Assembly (NCBI GenBank): GCA_041649335.1
Contig: JBAZNF010000008.1
Coordinates: forward strand, 1-50,370
Origin: JBAYGJ01 sp041649335
Lineage (GTDB): Bacteria; Patescibacteriota; Patescibacteriia; UBA10025; JAHIVO01
Direction of reading: 5' to 3'
Length of the DNA stretch: 50,370 nucleotides
The notes under the pieces were generated by a model, which worked only from the letters and a program-made list of their open reading frames with translations, searched no databases and had not been told where the DNA came from. Within the stretch, counting starts at the first letter, position 1. The number at the start of each line of letters is the position of its first letter. Positions 24,668 through 33,340 of the stretch are shown piece by piece. Position numbers and translations under genes: made by a program.

Positions 24668-25504
24668 TTACACAACTGGCTTGCGCAGCTTCCAAACGAC
24701 GCGGTAAACGCCAAAACTTGTTACGGCTAGTGCCGATGTCCAGTATATGATCTTCATCCACCACTCTCTGGTGTCCGTACCGATCAGCACGCCGTGCAAA
24801 AATAACAAGACGAACATGACAAACCCGAAATAATGCAGGAACCGCCAAAATTTCGCATATTTTGTCATAGTATAGAGGGACGTGCCCAGGATTGCCAGCA
24901 ATAAATAAAACCCGATCGTCCCCAGCGCGACCAGCGTCGTCCGAAAAAATGAGGCAAACGGGATAAGGATATCCGCGAAACCCATATTCAGGAATGAATC
25001 GAAAAATAATGACCCGACATGCAAGAGCACGGCGACCAGCAGCATTGACCCGATAGCCCGGTGTATGGACCAGGCCGTAGCCGGAGAAAAAAAACGGAAC
25101 ATCAGGCCGGTAGTGATGGAAATGCCGATGATCGTTGTCAGCGCCAGTAATATAAAGGACGAAATGCCGGCGGCCCGCGTCACGACCCAGGGCCAGGGGA
25201 ATGAGGCGGAAACAGTGGCGGGCTGGATTTGATCCGTATCCGTCACTGCAGCCGTCTGTGGGGACTGATCGGTGTCGGTGGTAACTGTCGGCGTATTTGT
25301 CTCCAGCGGCGATCGTTCCGGAGGCATTATTTCTGTGATATTGTCTTCACGCTGGCCCTCCTCCTCATGTTCAATTTCATTTTCCTCACGTTCAGCCAGC
25401 GTGACGCCGGCTGCAGCCGTCCGAACAGGGTGATTGGCGGCGTACAACCGAACCGGCAAAAAAAAGATCACCAGCAGTAAAAATAATGTATATATTTTTT
25501 TCAT
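24668..25504 (-). CDS. Ferric-reductase-like dihaem membrane protein
   Basis: A 278-aa protein with a signal-like start (1-22), a Thr/Glu/Pro-rich outer segment to about residue 100, and about six membrane helices. Four histidines are placed as in the ferric reductase/NOX/YedZ superfamily: His148 and His162 in one helix (14 apart), His224 and His237 in another (13 apart). NOX2 uses the same 14 and 13 spacing to hold two stacked haems. It has no flavin or NAD domain of its own; the FAD/NAD reductase at 26459 in the same operon could supply electrons. Its ATG overlaps the ApbE stop by 4 bases (ATGA). The electron acceptor outside is unknown. Confidence 0.8.
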   Translation of the reverse strand: MKKIYTLFLLLVIFFLPVRLYAANHPVRTAAAGVTLAEREENEIEHEEEGQREDNITEIMPPERSPLETNTPTVTTDTDQSPQTAAVTDTDQIQPATVSASFPWPWVVTRAAGISSFILLALTTIIGISITTGLMFRFFSPATAWSIHRAIGSMLLVAVLLHVGSLFFDSFLNMGFADILIPFASFFRTTLVALGTIGFYLLLAILGTSLYTMTKYAKFWRFLHYFGFVMFVLLFLHGVLIGTDTREWWMKIIYWTSALAVTSFGVYRVVWKLRKPVV

Positions 25505-26439
25505 AACCTGTTCAGTAAACCTTGCATACGTTTTGTGACGATTGTAGAGCCGTCAGTTTTTATGAGCAATGCGCCGGCTTCCGGAAATCGACCGAACCAT
25601 GGCAACCCGGATTTTTCACCGAGAATCAGGATAGTTTTCGCCATGACGTCCACATCCAGCACTCGTTGAGCCAGGACTGTGACCTCGACAATCTCCGTCT
25701 GGGCCGGCCGGCTTGTCCGCGGATCAATAATATGGTGCCAGGGCTGTCCGCCGCGCACGCCGCGACGTTTAGTAATACCAGACGTGGCAATGCCCCACCG
25801 GCCCGGGAGGGGGCGTAGCTGAAATATATCCTTATCCAAATGTAAAGGATCCTGGACGCCGACCGGCCACGGCTGGCCATCGTCATCTTCACCCGAGACG
25901 ACAATATCACCGCCCAGCGACCACCAATAATCTTTGGAAACGCTATCCAATAAGGGAATCAAGCGGTCCAATAAATACCCTTTGCCGATCCCGCCCAGGT
26001 CAAGCATGGTTCCGGGAGGGAGCACGACTGACCTGTTTTGTTCGTCTAGCTCTACAGCCGCGAAAGAGGCGGACGGCGGCGCAATCAGGGAGCCGGGCGC
26101 TTCTGAATCGGCTGATAGCCGATCAAATGAATCGCCATATCCGGCGGCCATCAGTGCCTGCCCGATCGTCGGGTCGATTATCCCCTCCGTCATATACCAC
26201 GCGTCACGCGCGGCCACAAGCACTGACATCAGTTCCTCACTGACAACCACTACCTGTCCGGCATTGGCATTGAGCAAGGACAGCTCCGAATCCTTACGAA
26301 AACGGGAAAATTTTGCCTCAAAATCACTTACCCGCTGGCGTATCGCGCCACACAGTACTCGGGCGACATCCGGTTCGGCACGGAAACCGCCTTCTACGGT
26401 AGTCCCCAGGGCATGAAAGGCGTCGGTCACTAATTGCAT
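25501..26439 (-). CDS. apbE: FAD:protein FMN transferase (ApbE)
   Basis: A 312-aa ApbE-family enzyme that links FMN from FAD to a Thr or Ser of target proteins. Conserved blocks are FSRFRKDSELSLLNANAG, the flavin-binding MLDLGGIGKGYLLDRL (Gly149-Gly150, Gly152-Lys153-Gly154) and HHIIDPRTSRPA. No signal peptide or lipobox is seen, whereas many ApbE proteins are exported, so it may act in the cytoplasm. No protein in this window shows an obvious FMN-binding domain or D-x-(S/T)-(G/S)-A-(S/T) target. It lies between the FAD/NAD reductase (19 bases) and the dihaem gene (4-base overlap). Confidence 0.92.
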   Translation of the reverse strand: MQLVTDAFHALGTTVEGGFRAEPDVARVLCGAIRQRVSDFEAKFSRFRKDSELSLLNANAGQVVVVSEELMSVLVAARDAWYMTEGIIDPTIGQALMAAGYGDSFDRLSADSEAPGSLIAPPSASFAAVELDEQNRSVVLPPGTMLDLGGIGKGYLLDRLIPLLDSVSKDYWWSLGGDIVVSGEDDDGQPWPVGVQDPLHLDKDIFQLRPLPGRWGIATSGITKRRGVRGGQPWHHIIDPRTSRPAQTEIVEVTVLAQRVLDVDVMAKTILILGEKSGLPWFGRFPEAGALLIKTDGSTIVTKRMQGLLNRL

Positions 26440-26458
26440 ATTCTGTCCGGTAAAAATA

Positions 26459-27460
26459 TTATGACATCATGGTGCGCGGCCGCGTCTGTTGGACCGGTAG
26501 CGGCTGGGCAGTTTCCGGCGGCGGCACAGAAACGGTCGGCGTCTGTTGGTTATCCGGCATCTGTCCGGTAGTTGCCGGTACGGTCTGCGATGCGTCAACA
26601 GGCAACGCCGCCGTGTCTGCACGCTTCTTCTGCTCACTACGGAATATCACGCCAAATAATACCGCAGCGGCGACGCCCCATCCGACAAATACCAATTTGG
26701 GGATGGGCGTGCCCCGCTCAATAAATTCCTGTGACCCGACCCCGAAGCGTTCAGTCCTGATGAGGCCTTTCGGCAGGCCCAGACCGACGAGGTGGCCGGT
26801 CATCGCCTTCATGAACGGCGGCGGCCCGCACAGAAAAACCGACCGGCTGCCGATGCCGCCCGGAACTGCCTTTGACAAAACATCGGCCGTAATCCGGCCA
26901 GGAACACGCCGATCGAGGGAATCAGGCACTGCCCCATCGCTGACGGCATACACGACGGTCAGACGGGAATTTTTCTGCTGCCAAGAGTCCAGCTCCTGCA
27001 TATACGGCGCATCATCCATTGACCGGACGCTGTATACAAGCGTCAGGTCATTATCCAGCTTCAAGTCGGTAGCCGTCTTGATCATGCTGAGAAAAGGCGT
27101 CACGCCGATCCCGCCGGCGATGAACACGGCCGAACGGTCACGAACCGGGTCGAACGTGAATTGGCCGAACGGGCCGGTCACAAACACCGGATCACCGGCT
27201 TGCAGCCGGCTCATAGCCCGGGTATATGATCCGTGCATCCGAATGCCGAACCGCCAATCGGAAAGGTCGGTTGGTGCGCTAACAATGGAAAACGACCGAG
27301 CGCCCCTGATGCGGTGCTGCATGGGAAAACTCAGGGTCGCGTACTGGCCTGGTAAAAATTCCGGAAACGTATTGCCATCCGGTCGGGCTATGGCCAGTTC
27401 GATGACGGTGGGCGATAATCGCTTTATGGTAGTGATGACAGCTTTATAACGTGGAATCAT
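26459..27460 (-). CDS. Tail-anchored FAD/NAD(P) oxidoreductase (FNR family)
   Basis: A 333-aa protein. The ferredoxin-reductase-type FAD domain has RSFS at 55-58 for the flavin. The NAD(P) domain has GGIGVTP at 116-122 and the end motif CGPPPFMKAM from 211. A membrane helix follows at about 255-273, then a Pro/Thr/Gln-rich tail. The added helix is unusual for this family and would tether the enzyme to the inner face of the membrane, next to the dihaem protein of the same operon. Together they could move electrons from NAD(P)H across the membrane. It is the first gene of the operon. Confidence 0.88.
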   Translation of the reverse strand: MIPRYKAVITTIKRLSPTVIELAIARPDGNTFPEFLPGQYATLSFPMQHRIRGARSFSIVSAPTDLSDWRFGIRMHGSYTRAMSRLQAGDPVFVTGPFGQFTFDPVRDRSAVFIAGGIGVTPFLSMIKTATDLKLDNDLTLVYSVRSMDDAPYMQELDSWQQKNSRLTVVYAVSDGAVPDSLDRRVPGRITADVLSKAVPGGIGSRSVFLCGPPPFMKAMTGHLVGLGLPKGLIRTERFGVGSQEFIERGTPIPKLVFVGWGVAAAVLFGVIFRSEQKKRADTAALPVDASQTVPATTGQMPDNQQTPTVSVPPPETAQPLPVQQTRPRTMMS

Positions 27461-27491
27461 GCTGCATTATGATAACGTTTAGCGGTTCACT

Positions 27492-27509
27492 TATACTACG
27501 CATAGTATA
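27492..27509. promoter_or_regulatory. Palindrome carrying -10 boxes on both strands
   Basis: TATACTACGCATAGTATA has 7-base arms in perfect inverted repeat around CGCA. Each arm contains TATACT, one per strand. On the minus strand it serves as a plausible -10 box for the redox operon, with a leader of about 36 bases. The symmetry also suits an operator. An upstream TTGATA on the minus strand at 27519-27524 gives a short 14-base spacing. Confidence 0.5.
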
Positions 27510-27582
27510 CCAATATCAATACATAAATAATATTAGCCATCAATCTGTAATTCATATTCACGGAAAATTCAAACCTCTGTAC

Positions 27583-27588
27583 TATACT
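27583..27588 (+). promoter_or_regulatory. Likely -10 box of the ABC transporter operon
   Basis: TATACT 34 bases before the permease ATG. No good -35 box is visible at the usual distance. Confidence 0.4.
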
Positions 27589-27622
27589 AAAAACAATCAT
27601 TAATCAGCTTAATACGAATACC

Positions 27623-29266
27623 ATGTTTTACCTGCGTTACCTGTGGGCGGAACTGACCCGCCGGTGGGGGAAAACCCTCACCATCTCTTTGGGTCTGGCC
27701 ATGGCCAGCGCGGTCATTATCGTGATCATCTCGGTGTCCCAGAGCCTGTCAACGGCCCAGGATACGGTGCTGAACCCGCTCCAAAATGTCGGGACAGACA
27801 TCATGGTCAGCCGGACCGTAGCCATGGGCGATATCGGGTCGCTCGATGACGCCACCCGCCAGGAAGCGATGGCCGATAACCGGATCACCACGGACTTTTC
27901 AAAACTCGGCGAGCCGGGCGATGCCTTTTCGTATGACACGTTCTTGCCGGGCAGTATGCTGACCTTTGATGTATCGGCTACGGACCAGATTGACCAGTCA
28001 TTGGTCAAAGACTATGCCGGCGGTTTAATCCTCAACGTCGTGCATCAGGAAGGGACCATCCCGAAACTGGCGGCCGAGATCGAAACTGGCGGCCAACGGA
28101 TCGGTTTCAGCCAGACATTTGAAATGAGTGACACAGATCGCCAGGCTTTTGCGGACGCCCAGGCGAAAGCGATGGCGGATCTGAAAGCCAAAGGAATAGA
28201 CCCAAACTCTGAAGAAGGCAGGGAAGCCCTCCGTGATGCGCTGCCTCGGCCAAGCACGACGGTAAGCGGCGAAGTGGAGGTGCCTAAGGAAATAATCCGC
28301 CAGGAAATCGGCTCATTCACCACTGATACCTCAACGAACAATTATACTCTGGCCGGCGTAGATACGAGCAAAACGAACATTGGCCTGATCCTGCCTGACC
28401 AGATCGTGGAAGGCCAGTACCTGCACAATGCCAATGAAGTGGTGGCCACGCGCGCTTTCGCCCAGAAAAAAAATTATAGCCTGAACGGCACGATCAAAAT
28501 CGGCGATAAGGATTTCACGCTCGTCGGAATTGTGGACCCAAAGCTGTATTCCATGACAGCCGACCTGTACGTTTCTCTGGCCGATGCCCAGCAGCTGGCC
28601 GGCCGGGACGGTAAAATCAACGTCCTGCTGGTGAAAGCGACAGGCGCGGATAACGTCACCGCCGCCGGCGAAAACGTCGCCGCCCTATTTACCGGCGCGG
28701 AAGTCACCGATGCCAGCGACACGGCCGACCAGGTGACGGGCAGCCTGGTCAACGCCGCCAACCTGACCAATAAGTTCATCGGCGTCACCAGCATTATCGT
28801 CATTGCCGCCGCTTTCATTATCGTCAGCCTCTTGACCATCCTCTCGGTCAATAAGCGAATCAGGGAAATTGGCACGTTGAAGGCAATCGGCTGGGGTAAT
28901 GCACGAATTATCCGCCAAATCATTTCTGAAAATATCGTTCTGGGCGTGCTGGGGGCCGTGCTGGCGATTGGCCTGGCCTTTGGCACCATCGCCATCCTGA
29001 ACCACTCTAACATCTCGCTCTCCGCAACAGTCGCCAATGCCGACGCCGGCAATATTTTTGGGATGGCCCGGAGGGCATTTGGGGGCGAACAAAGCACGGC
29101 GGTGACCGGAACCACCACCAGTGTTCCTCTCCATATAAACTTTTCCTATCTGGTACTAGGTATCGGTTCGGCTGTAGCCATACTCGGCGCCATAGTGGCC
29201 GGAGCATTGGCGGCCATTAAAGCCTCAAAAATGAAACCGCAGGAAGCGTTTCGGAACCTTGAATAA
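27623..29266 (+). CDS. MacB/FtsX-type ABC transporter permease
   Basis: A 547-aa permease with one N-terminal helix (about 18-40), an outer domain of about 340 residues, and three C-terminal helices (near 385-410, 433-455 and 515-540): the MacB/LolC layout. The stretch SVNKRIREIGTLKAIGWGNARIIRQIISENIVLGVLGAVLAI is the FtsX-family core that contacts the ATPase. Transporters of this class act by mechanotransmission on substrates outside the membrane rather than by classical transport. The ATPase gene follows 16 bases later. Confidence 0.92.
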   Translation: MFYLRYLWAELTRRWGKTLTISLGLAMASAVIIVIISVSQSLSTAQDTVLNPLQNVGTDIMVSRTVAMGDIGSLDDATRQEAMADNRITTDFSKLGEPGDAFSYDTFLPGSMLTFDVSATDQIDQSLVKDYAGGLILNVVHQEGTIPKLAAEIETGGQRIGFSQTFEMSDTDRQAFADAQAKAMADLKAKGIDPNSEEGREALRDALPRPSTTVSGEVEVPKEIIRQEIGSFTTDTSTNNYTLAGVDTSKTNIGLILPDQIVEGQYLHNANEVVATRAFAQKKNYSLNGTIKIGDKDFTLVGIVDPKLYSMTADLYVSLADAQQLAGRDGKINVLLVKATGADNVTAAGENVAALFTGAEVTDASDTADQVTGSLVNAANLTNKFIGVTSIIVIAAAFIIVSLLTILSVNKRIREIGTLKAIGWGNARIIRQIISENIVLGVLGAVLAIGLAFGTIAILNHSNISLSATVANADAGNIFGMARRAFGGEQSTAVTGTTTSVPLHINFSYLVLGIGSAVAILGAIVAGALAAIKASKMKPQEAFRNLE

Positions 29267-29282
29267 TTAAAAAATCAAAACT

Positions 29283-29954
29283 ATGGACACGCAGCCAATC
29301 ATTATCACTAAAGACGTCACAAAACGCTACCGTCAGGGGGACAAAACGATTAACGCGGCCAATGGCATTACCCTGTCTGTCAACAAAGGCGATTTCCTAG
29401 CCATCATTGGGCCGTCAGGATCAGGGAAAAGTACCCTACTCCAACTCATCGGCGGCCTTGACCGTCCGACCAGCGGCGAAATCAAGATTAATGGGGTGGA
29501 CATCACTAAAATCAGTGATAGCAAATTAACTGAAGTACGGCGTAACCAGATGGGGTTCATTTTCCAGAATTTCAACCTCATCCCGACGCTGACGGCCGAA
29601 CAGAACGTCGAAGCCGTCATTGCCAAACGTTCGGGCCAGGACCGGGAAAAAGTCCGCGCCGCACTGGGGCAGGTCGGCCTGGAACAACGCGCCCGCCACC
29701 TCCCCAGCCTGCTCTCCGGCGGCGAACAGCAACGGGTGGCTATCGCCCGGGCCCTGATCAACGAACCGGACATTATCCTGGCTGACGAACCGACCGGCAA
29801 CCTGGACAGTACGACCGGTGAAGGGATCGTCGGCCTCCTGAGTGACCTAAACACTAAACAGCACAAGACCGTCATCCTCATTTCCCACTCCGATTATATC
29901 AAAAAATACGCCACTAAAACGATCGAAATAAAAGACGGTAAAATTTCGAATTAA
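29283..29954 (+). CDS. ABC transporter ATP-binding protein (MacB/LolD type)
   Basis: A 223-aa ATPase. Walker A is GPSGSGKST, the signature is LSGGEQQRVAIARAL, Walker B is DIILADEPTGNLDS, and the switch His is in ILISHS. The length and the NLDS ending of Walker B are typical of the LolD/MacB group that pairs with FtsX-type permeases, here the preceding gene. It probably works as a dimer with two copies of that permease. Confidence 0.95.
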   Translation: MDTQPIIITKDVTKRYRQGDKTINAANGITLSVNKGDFLAIIGPSGSGKSTLLQLIGGLDRPTSGEIKINGVDITKISDSKLTEVRRNQMGFIFQNFNLIPTLTAEQNVEAVIAKRSGQDREKVRAALGQVGLEQRARHLPSLLSGGEQQRVAIARALINEPDIILADEPTGNLDSTTGEGIVGLLSDLNTKQHKTVILISHSDYIKKYATKTIEIKDGKISN

Positions 29955-29978
29955 CCCCACGTATATATCCGCCCTTCT

Positions 29979-30485
29979 ATGAATAAAATCATCGCGAATA
30001 TATCCGTCATCGCCGTCGTTATTGCCGGGGCGGCATTCTACGGCGGCATGACATTCCAAAAAAATCAGGATTCGTTGTCCGGACTTGCCGGTAGCGCTCT
30101 GACAAATAAGCTGGCCAGCCTCGGGCTGACTACACCTGACAACGGACTTGCCGCCCAAAATGTCAATGGCACATTTCAAAACGGACGATTTCCCGGCGGG
30201 ATAACGGACAGACAATTCGGTGGCGGCATGGTTACCGGAAAAATCATCAGCGCAAACAGTAAAAGCGTAACCGTACAGCAACAAACTGGCGCTACAACTA
30301 CCGTATACTTTTCAGACATCACTGACATTACCAAATCATCCTCAGGGACTGCCGGCGACCTGTCAAATGGCACCAATATTATGGTCAGCGGGACATCAAA
30401 TTCGGACGGAAGCGTTACTGCCAGCACCATTCGCATCAACCCCGAAACATTCATGGGCACGACGGGTGCCTCTCCGACATACTGA
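29979..30485 (+). CDS. Membrane-anchored DUF5666-like protein
   Basis: A 168-aa protein with one N-terminal helix (about 5-24) and a Gly/Asn/Thr-rich linker. A small beta-rich domain follows (GGGMVTGKIISANSKSVTVQ ... TNIMVSGTSNSDGSVTASTIRI) that matches the OB-like pattern of DUF5666. In place it follows the ABC permease and ATPase by 24 bases. It may be the accessory outer protein of that transporter, though it lacks the coiled coil of MacA-type adaptors. The function is not established. Confidence 0.7.
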   Translation: MNKIIANISVIAVVIAGAAFYGGMTFQKNQDSLSGLAGSALTNKLASLGLTTPDNGLAAQNVNGTFQNGRFPGGITDRQFGGGMVTGKIISANSKSVTVQQQTGATTTVYFSDITDITKSSSGTAGDLSNGTNIMVSGTSNSDGSVTASTIRINPETFMGTTGASPTY

Positions 30486-30495
30486 CAGTAACCCC

Positions 30496-30524
30496 TTGAA
30501 CAATCAATAAAAAAGGTGTATAAA
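30496..30524 (+). promoter_or_regulatory. Promoter of the two-component system
   Basis: TTGAAC (30496-30501), a 17-base spacer, TATAAA (30519-30524). This gives the regulator genes a start of their own, apart from read-through from the ABC operon. Confidence 0.6.
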
Positions 30525-30562
30525 CAAACACTGACGAGACACTTAAGGCCGATCACATATTT

Positions 30563-31231
30563 ATGAAAATCCTCATAGTCGAAGATGAAGAATCCATCCG
30601 GGAGGTAATAAAACAGTACCTCCAACGCGATGGTTTTAGCGTGGAAGAGGCCATTAGCGGCGAGGTAGCATTGCTGAAATTCAATTCGACCGTCAATCTG
30701 GTCATCCTGGACTTGAACCTGCCGAACCGCGACGGCATCGAGGTGGCCAAGGGGATCCGGAAAAAATCACCGGTTCCGATCATCATGGTCACGGCCAGGA
30801 CGGAAGAAAACGACGAACTGAAAGGGCTGTCCATCGGCGCCGATGATTACATTAAAAAACCGTTTTCCCCGAAAGTGCTGATGGCCAGGGTCCATGCCCT
30901 GCTGAAACGGGCAACCGGACACGTCAGCCAGTCTCTTGACCTGGCCGTCGATGAGGAAAAAATGCTGGTCATAAAAGACGGCCGCACCATACCGATGACA
31001 ACAACGCAATTCAGGATCATCCAAGCCCTCGTCAGTCGGCCCGGCAAGGTCTTTACCCGGAGCGAGCTGCTGTCGGCTGTGGAGAACGATTCGGGTATGC
31101 GGCAGGCGATGGAACGGACCATCGACGCCCACATAAAAACTATCCGCAAACTCATCGGTGATGACCCGCAAAACCCGAAATATATAAAAACGATAATCGG
31201 CACCGGCTATAAATTTTCCAATGAATCTTAA
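30563..31231 (+). CDS. OmpR-family response regulator
   Basis: A 222-aa regulator. The receiver domain has the acidic pocket VEDEE (Glu7-Asp8-Glu9-Glu10), the phospho-acceptor Asp50 in VILDLNLP and the Lys of DDYIKKPFS. The C-terminal winged helix is OmpR/PhoB type (TRSELLSAVEN, RTIDAHIKTIRKLIGDD, YIKTIIGTGYKF). It overlaps the kinase gene by 11 bases. Likely targets are the adjacent ABC transporter and DUF5666-like genes. Confidence 0.94.
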   Translation: MKILIVEDEESIREVIKQYLQRDGFSVEEAISGEVALLKFNSTVNLVILDLNLPNRDGIEVAKGIRKKSPVPIIMVTARTEENDELKGLSIGADDYIKKPFSPKVLMARVHALLKRATGHVSQSLDLAVDEEKMLVIKDGRTIPMTTTQFRIIQALVSRPGKVFTRSELLSAVENDSGMRQAMERTIDAHIKTIRKLIGDDPQNPKYIKTIIGTGYKFSNES

Positions 31232-32408
31232 ACACGCCTACAATACATACCTCAATAAAACCAGCGTCAAAGTAGCCCTGACTATCACGGTGCTGATGGT
31301 CGTCCTCTTCGTGTTAATGGACATCCTGGTCATATACCGGGGGCAAAGCACGTTCAACGACATTTACCAGTTCATCGAGGCGCGCGGCGGCAACATACCC
31401 AGGGATGACGTGCCGTTTTTTGCGCCGGCGCCGTCACGGTCCTTCCCGTTTGTTATCCAGGGGCCAAACCGCGCCCTGACGGTCAGCCAGCATTTCACCG
31501 CCCGGTTCCAGGCGTCCATGATCATCATCGGCATCATCGCGCTGCTCGGCGTCGCGGGCATCGGCTACCTTACCTTCCGCATCATCAAACGGCCCCTCAA
31601 TAAGCTGAGTAACGGGCTGAAGACCCTCCGCGACAGCCACTACACCCGACGTCTCAAGGAAGACGAGTCCGAAGAGTTCAATGCGGTCATCCGGGAATTC
31701 AACAGCTTGGCCGCGGAGCTGCAGCGCGTGGAAGAGCTCCGGCGCAACCTCATCACTGACGCGTCGCATGAATTACGGACGCCGCTCGCCAGCCTCCAGG
31801 CGCAACTTGAAGGGATCCAGGACGGGGTGCTGAAAATTGACCCGGAACGGCTGGCCTTACTGCAGACTCAGGTTGCCCGGCTGCATGAACTGACGAACGG
31901 CATGCAGGATTACGCCTATCTGCGCAGCCAAGCCCTCCGGCTGCAGCGGACGGCCACCCATCTCCGAGAACTGGTCGATAAGATAACCGCATCCTTCAAA
32001 GAAAAAATACAGCATAACAAGATAACCGTACATAATGACGTCCCGGCCGATTATACTATTGATGCTGATCCGGCATTACTGGAAAGAATCTTCAATAACC
32101 TGATGGAAAATTCCATCCGTTACTCCCAGGCGACGCACATTACAGTCAGCGCTTCGGGAAAAAATTTTTCATTCTCCGACAACGGCGTCGGCATCCCGCC
32201 AGAACACCTGCACAACATCTTTGAACGGTTTTTCCGGCTGGACAAGTCACGCAGCCGGGCGAGCGGGGGGATGGGCCTGGGACTGTCCATCGTGAAAGAA
32301 ATCGTCGAAGCGCACGGCTGGCACATACAAGCGGAGACACCAGCTGACGGCCATGGCGTAGAATTCAGAGTAACATTTCTACCTGACTCAAAAGTAACGG
32401 GACTATAG
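31221..32408 (+). CDS. Sensor histidine kinase
   Basis: A 395-aa kinase with two membrane helices (17-38 and about 98-118) around a short outer sensor loop of about 60 residues, then HAMP, and HisKA with DASHELRTPL (phospho-acceptor His183). The HATPase domain has NNLMENSIRY (N box), FSDNGVGIP (G1) and GGMGLGLSIV (G2). The sensor loop is too short for a PAS fold, as in kinases that sense envelope state or pair with ABC transporters. It is coupled to the regulator by overlap. Confidence 0.94.
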   Translation: MNLKHAYNTYLNKTSVKVALTITVLMVVLFVLMDILVIYRGQSTFNDIYQFIEARGGNIPRDDVPFFAPAPSRSFPFVIQGPNRALTVSQHFTARFQASMIIIGIIALLGVAGIGYLTFRIIKRPLNKLSNGLKTLRDSHYTRRLKEDESEEFNAVIREFNSLAAELQRVEELRRNLITDASHELRTPLASLQAQLEGIQDGVLKIDPERLALLQTQVARLHELTNGMQDYAYLRSQALRLQRTATHLRELVDKITASFKEKIQHNKITVHNDVPADYTIDADPALLERIFNNLMENSIRYSQATHITVSASGKNFSFSDNGVGIPPEHLHNIFERFFRLDKSRSRASGGMGLGLSIVKEIVEAHGWHIQAETPADGHGVEFRVTFLPDSKVTGL

Positions 32409-32589
32409 CGAGAGCGATCCCGTACTAAAATTGAATTTCCATCCAGCACTCCGGCAAAGGGCGGATATTTTTATTTAATTGAAAAAAATCGTTTTATTAC
32501 ATTCACTGATTACTATAAAATATGCTAGTATTACTAATGTAAAATTTAGCAGGAGCGGCAGGAAATAACTAACGGGCTAAATAAAAAAT

Positions 32590-33210
32590 ATGGATTATCC
32601 AATTGCGGTTAGCCTCGGTGTGTGGTTATGGTATCTATCACTCACAGCTTTTATAGTATTGGTTATTGTCGCGTGTATCCGCCATTTCAATCATCCGCAA
32701 AAATCCGCAACCCCGGTTACGCCAACTGATGCCGCTAATGCGCCAAAAAAAAATTCAAAATTACAAAAAGCGATAATCGGTTTAGCAATGCTTGTCGCAA
32801 TACCTCTCCTGATTGTGGTCATTGCGTCAGTAAATTTATTCACTTTTAAATACCAGCCGTCTGAAACAACGGCCAGAGGCATTGAGCAATACATCATTGG
32901 TCAGACTGGCCATAGTTCCGCCGAGGAAGTAATTTCTTGGAAAACATTTTTTGGCAGGGTATATGCTGCGGACTGCGTCTTTTTATCCGAACACAGCCTG
33001 GCCAAAACCACAATCGTTAAATCCGCACTAGCCGTTACTGTGGATTCGATTAACGTTCCGCTGTTACGTCTCGGCTGCTCGCCATTTGAAGTAGCGTATT
33101 TCAATGCACGAGGGAATTTCCTTGCGAATTGCCCGGGCGATCTCGCCTGCCTGCTTATCGGGGACTATGATTTTGATAAAGTAGATTACATCTACCCCGG
33201 AAAACAATAG
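32590..33210 (+). CDS. Membrane protein of unknown function
   Basis: A 206-aa protein with two helices (about 8-30 and 59-80), a short Pro/Ala/Lys-rich loop between them and an outer domain of about 125 residues that has three cysteines. No family is recognised. AGGAAA lies about 25 bases upstream of the ATG. The 181-base gap before it holds a weak TATAAA near 32514 but nothing else notable. Confidence 0.6.
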   Translation: MDYPIAVSLGVWLWYLSLTAFIVLVIVACIRHFNHPQKSATPVTPTDAANAPKKNSKLQKAIIGLAMLVAIPLLIVVIASVNLFTFKYQPSETTARGIEQYIIGQTGHSSAEEVISWKTFFGRVYAADCVFLSEHSLAKTTIVKSALAVTVDSINVPLLRLGCSPFEVAYFNARGNFLANCPGDLACLLIGDYDFDKVDYIYPGKQ

Positions 33211-33328
33211 TAATTTTTCGGATTAAAAAAACTTAAGCACTACTTATGGTATATCTATACACATAATCCGTTTTTTGGATGCTGTAGCCCGATCACACCA
33301 AAAAGATTTTACATAATAACCCATATGG

Positions 33329-33334
33329 TATACT
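33329..33334 (+). promoter_or_regulatory. -10 box of the spermidine-synthase-like gene, leaderless-type
   Basis: TATACT with 6 bases before the ATG at 33341. TTTACA at 33308-33313 with a 15-base spacer could be the -35 box. Confidence 0.5.
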
Positions 33335-33340
33335 AGTTCC

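Noticed and set aside
26469..27449. Long plus-strand open frame of 326 codons opposite the FAD/NAD reductase gene
   Set aside because: It is the antisense shadow of a clear FNR-family gene and its translation resembles no protein family.
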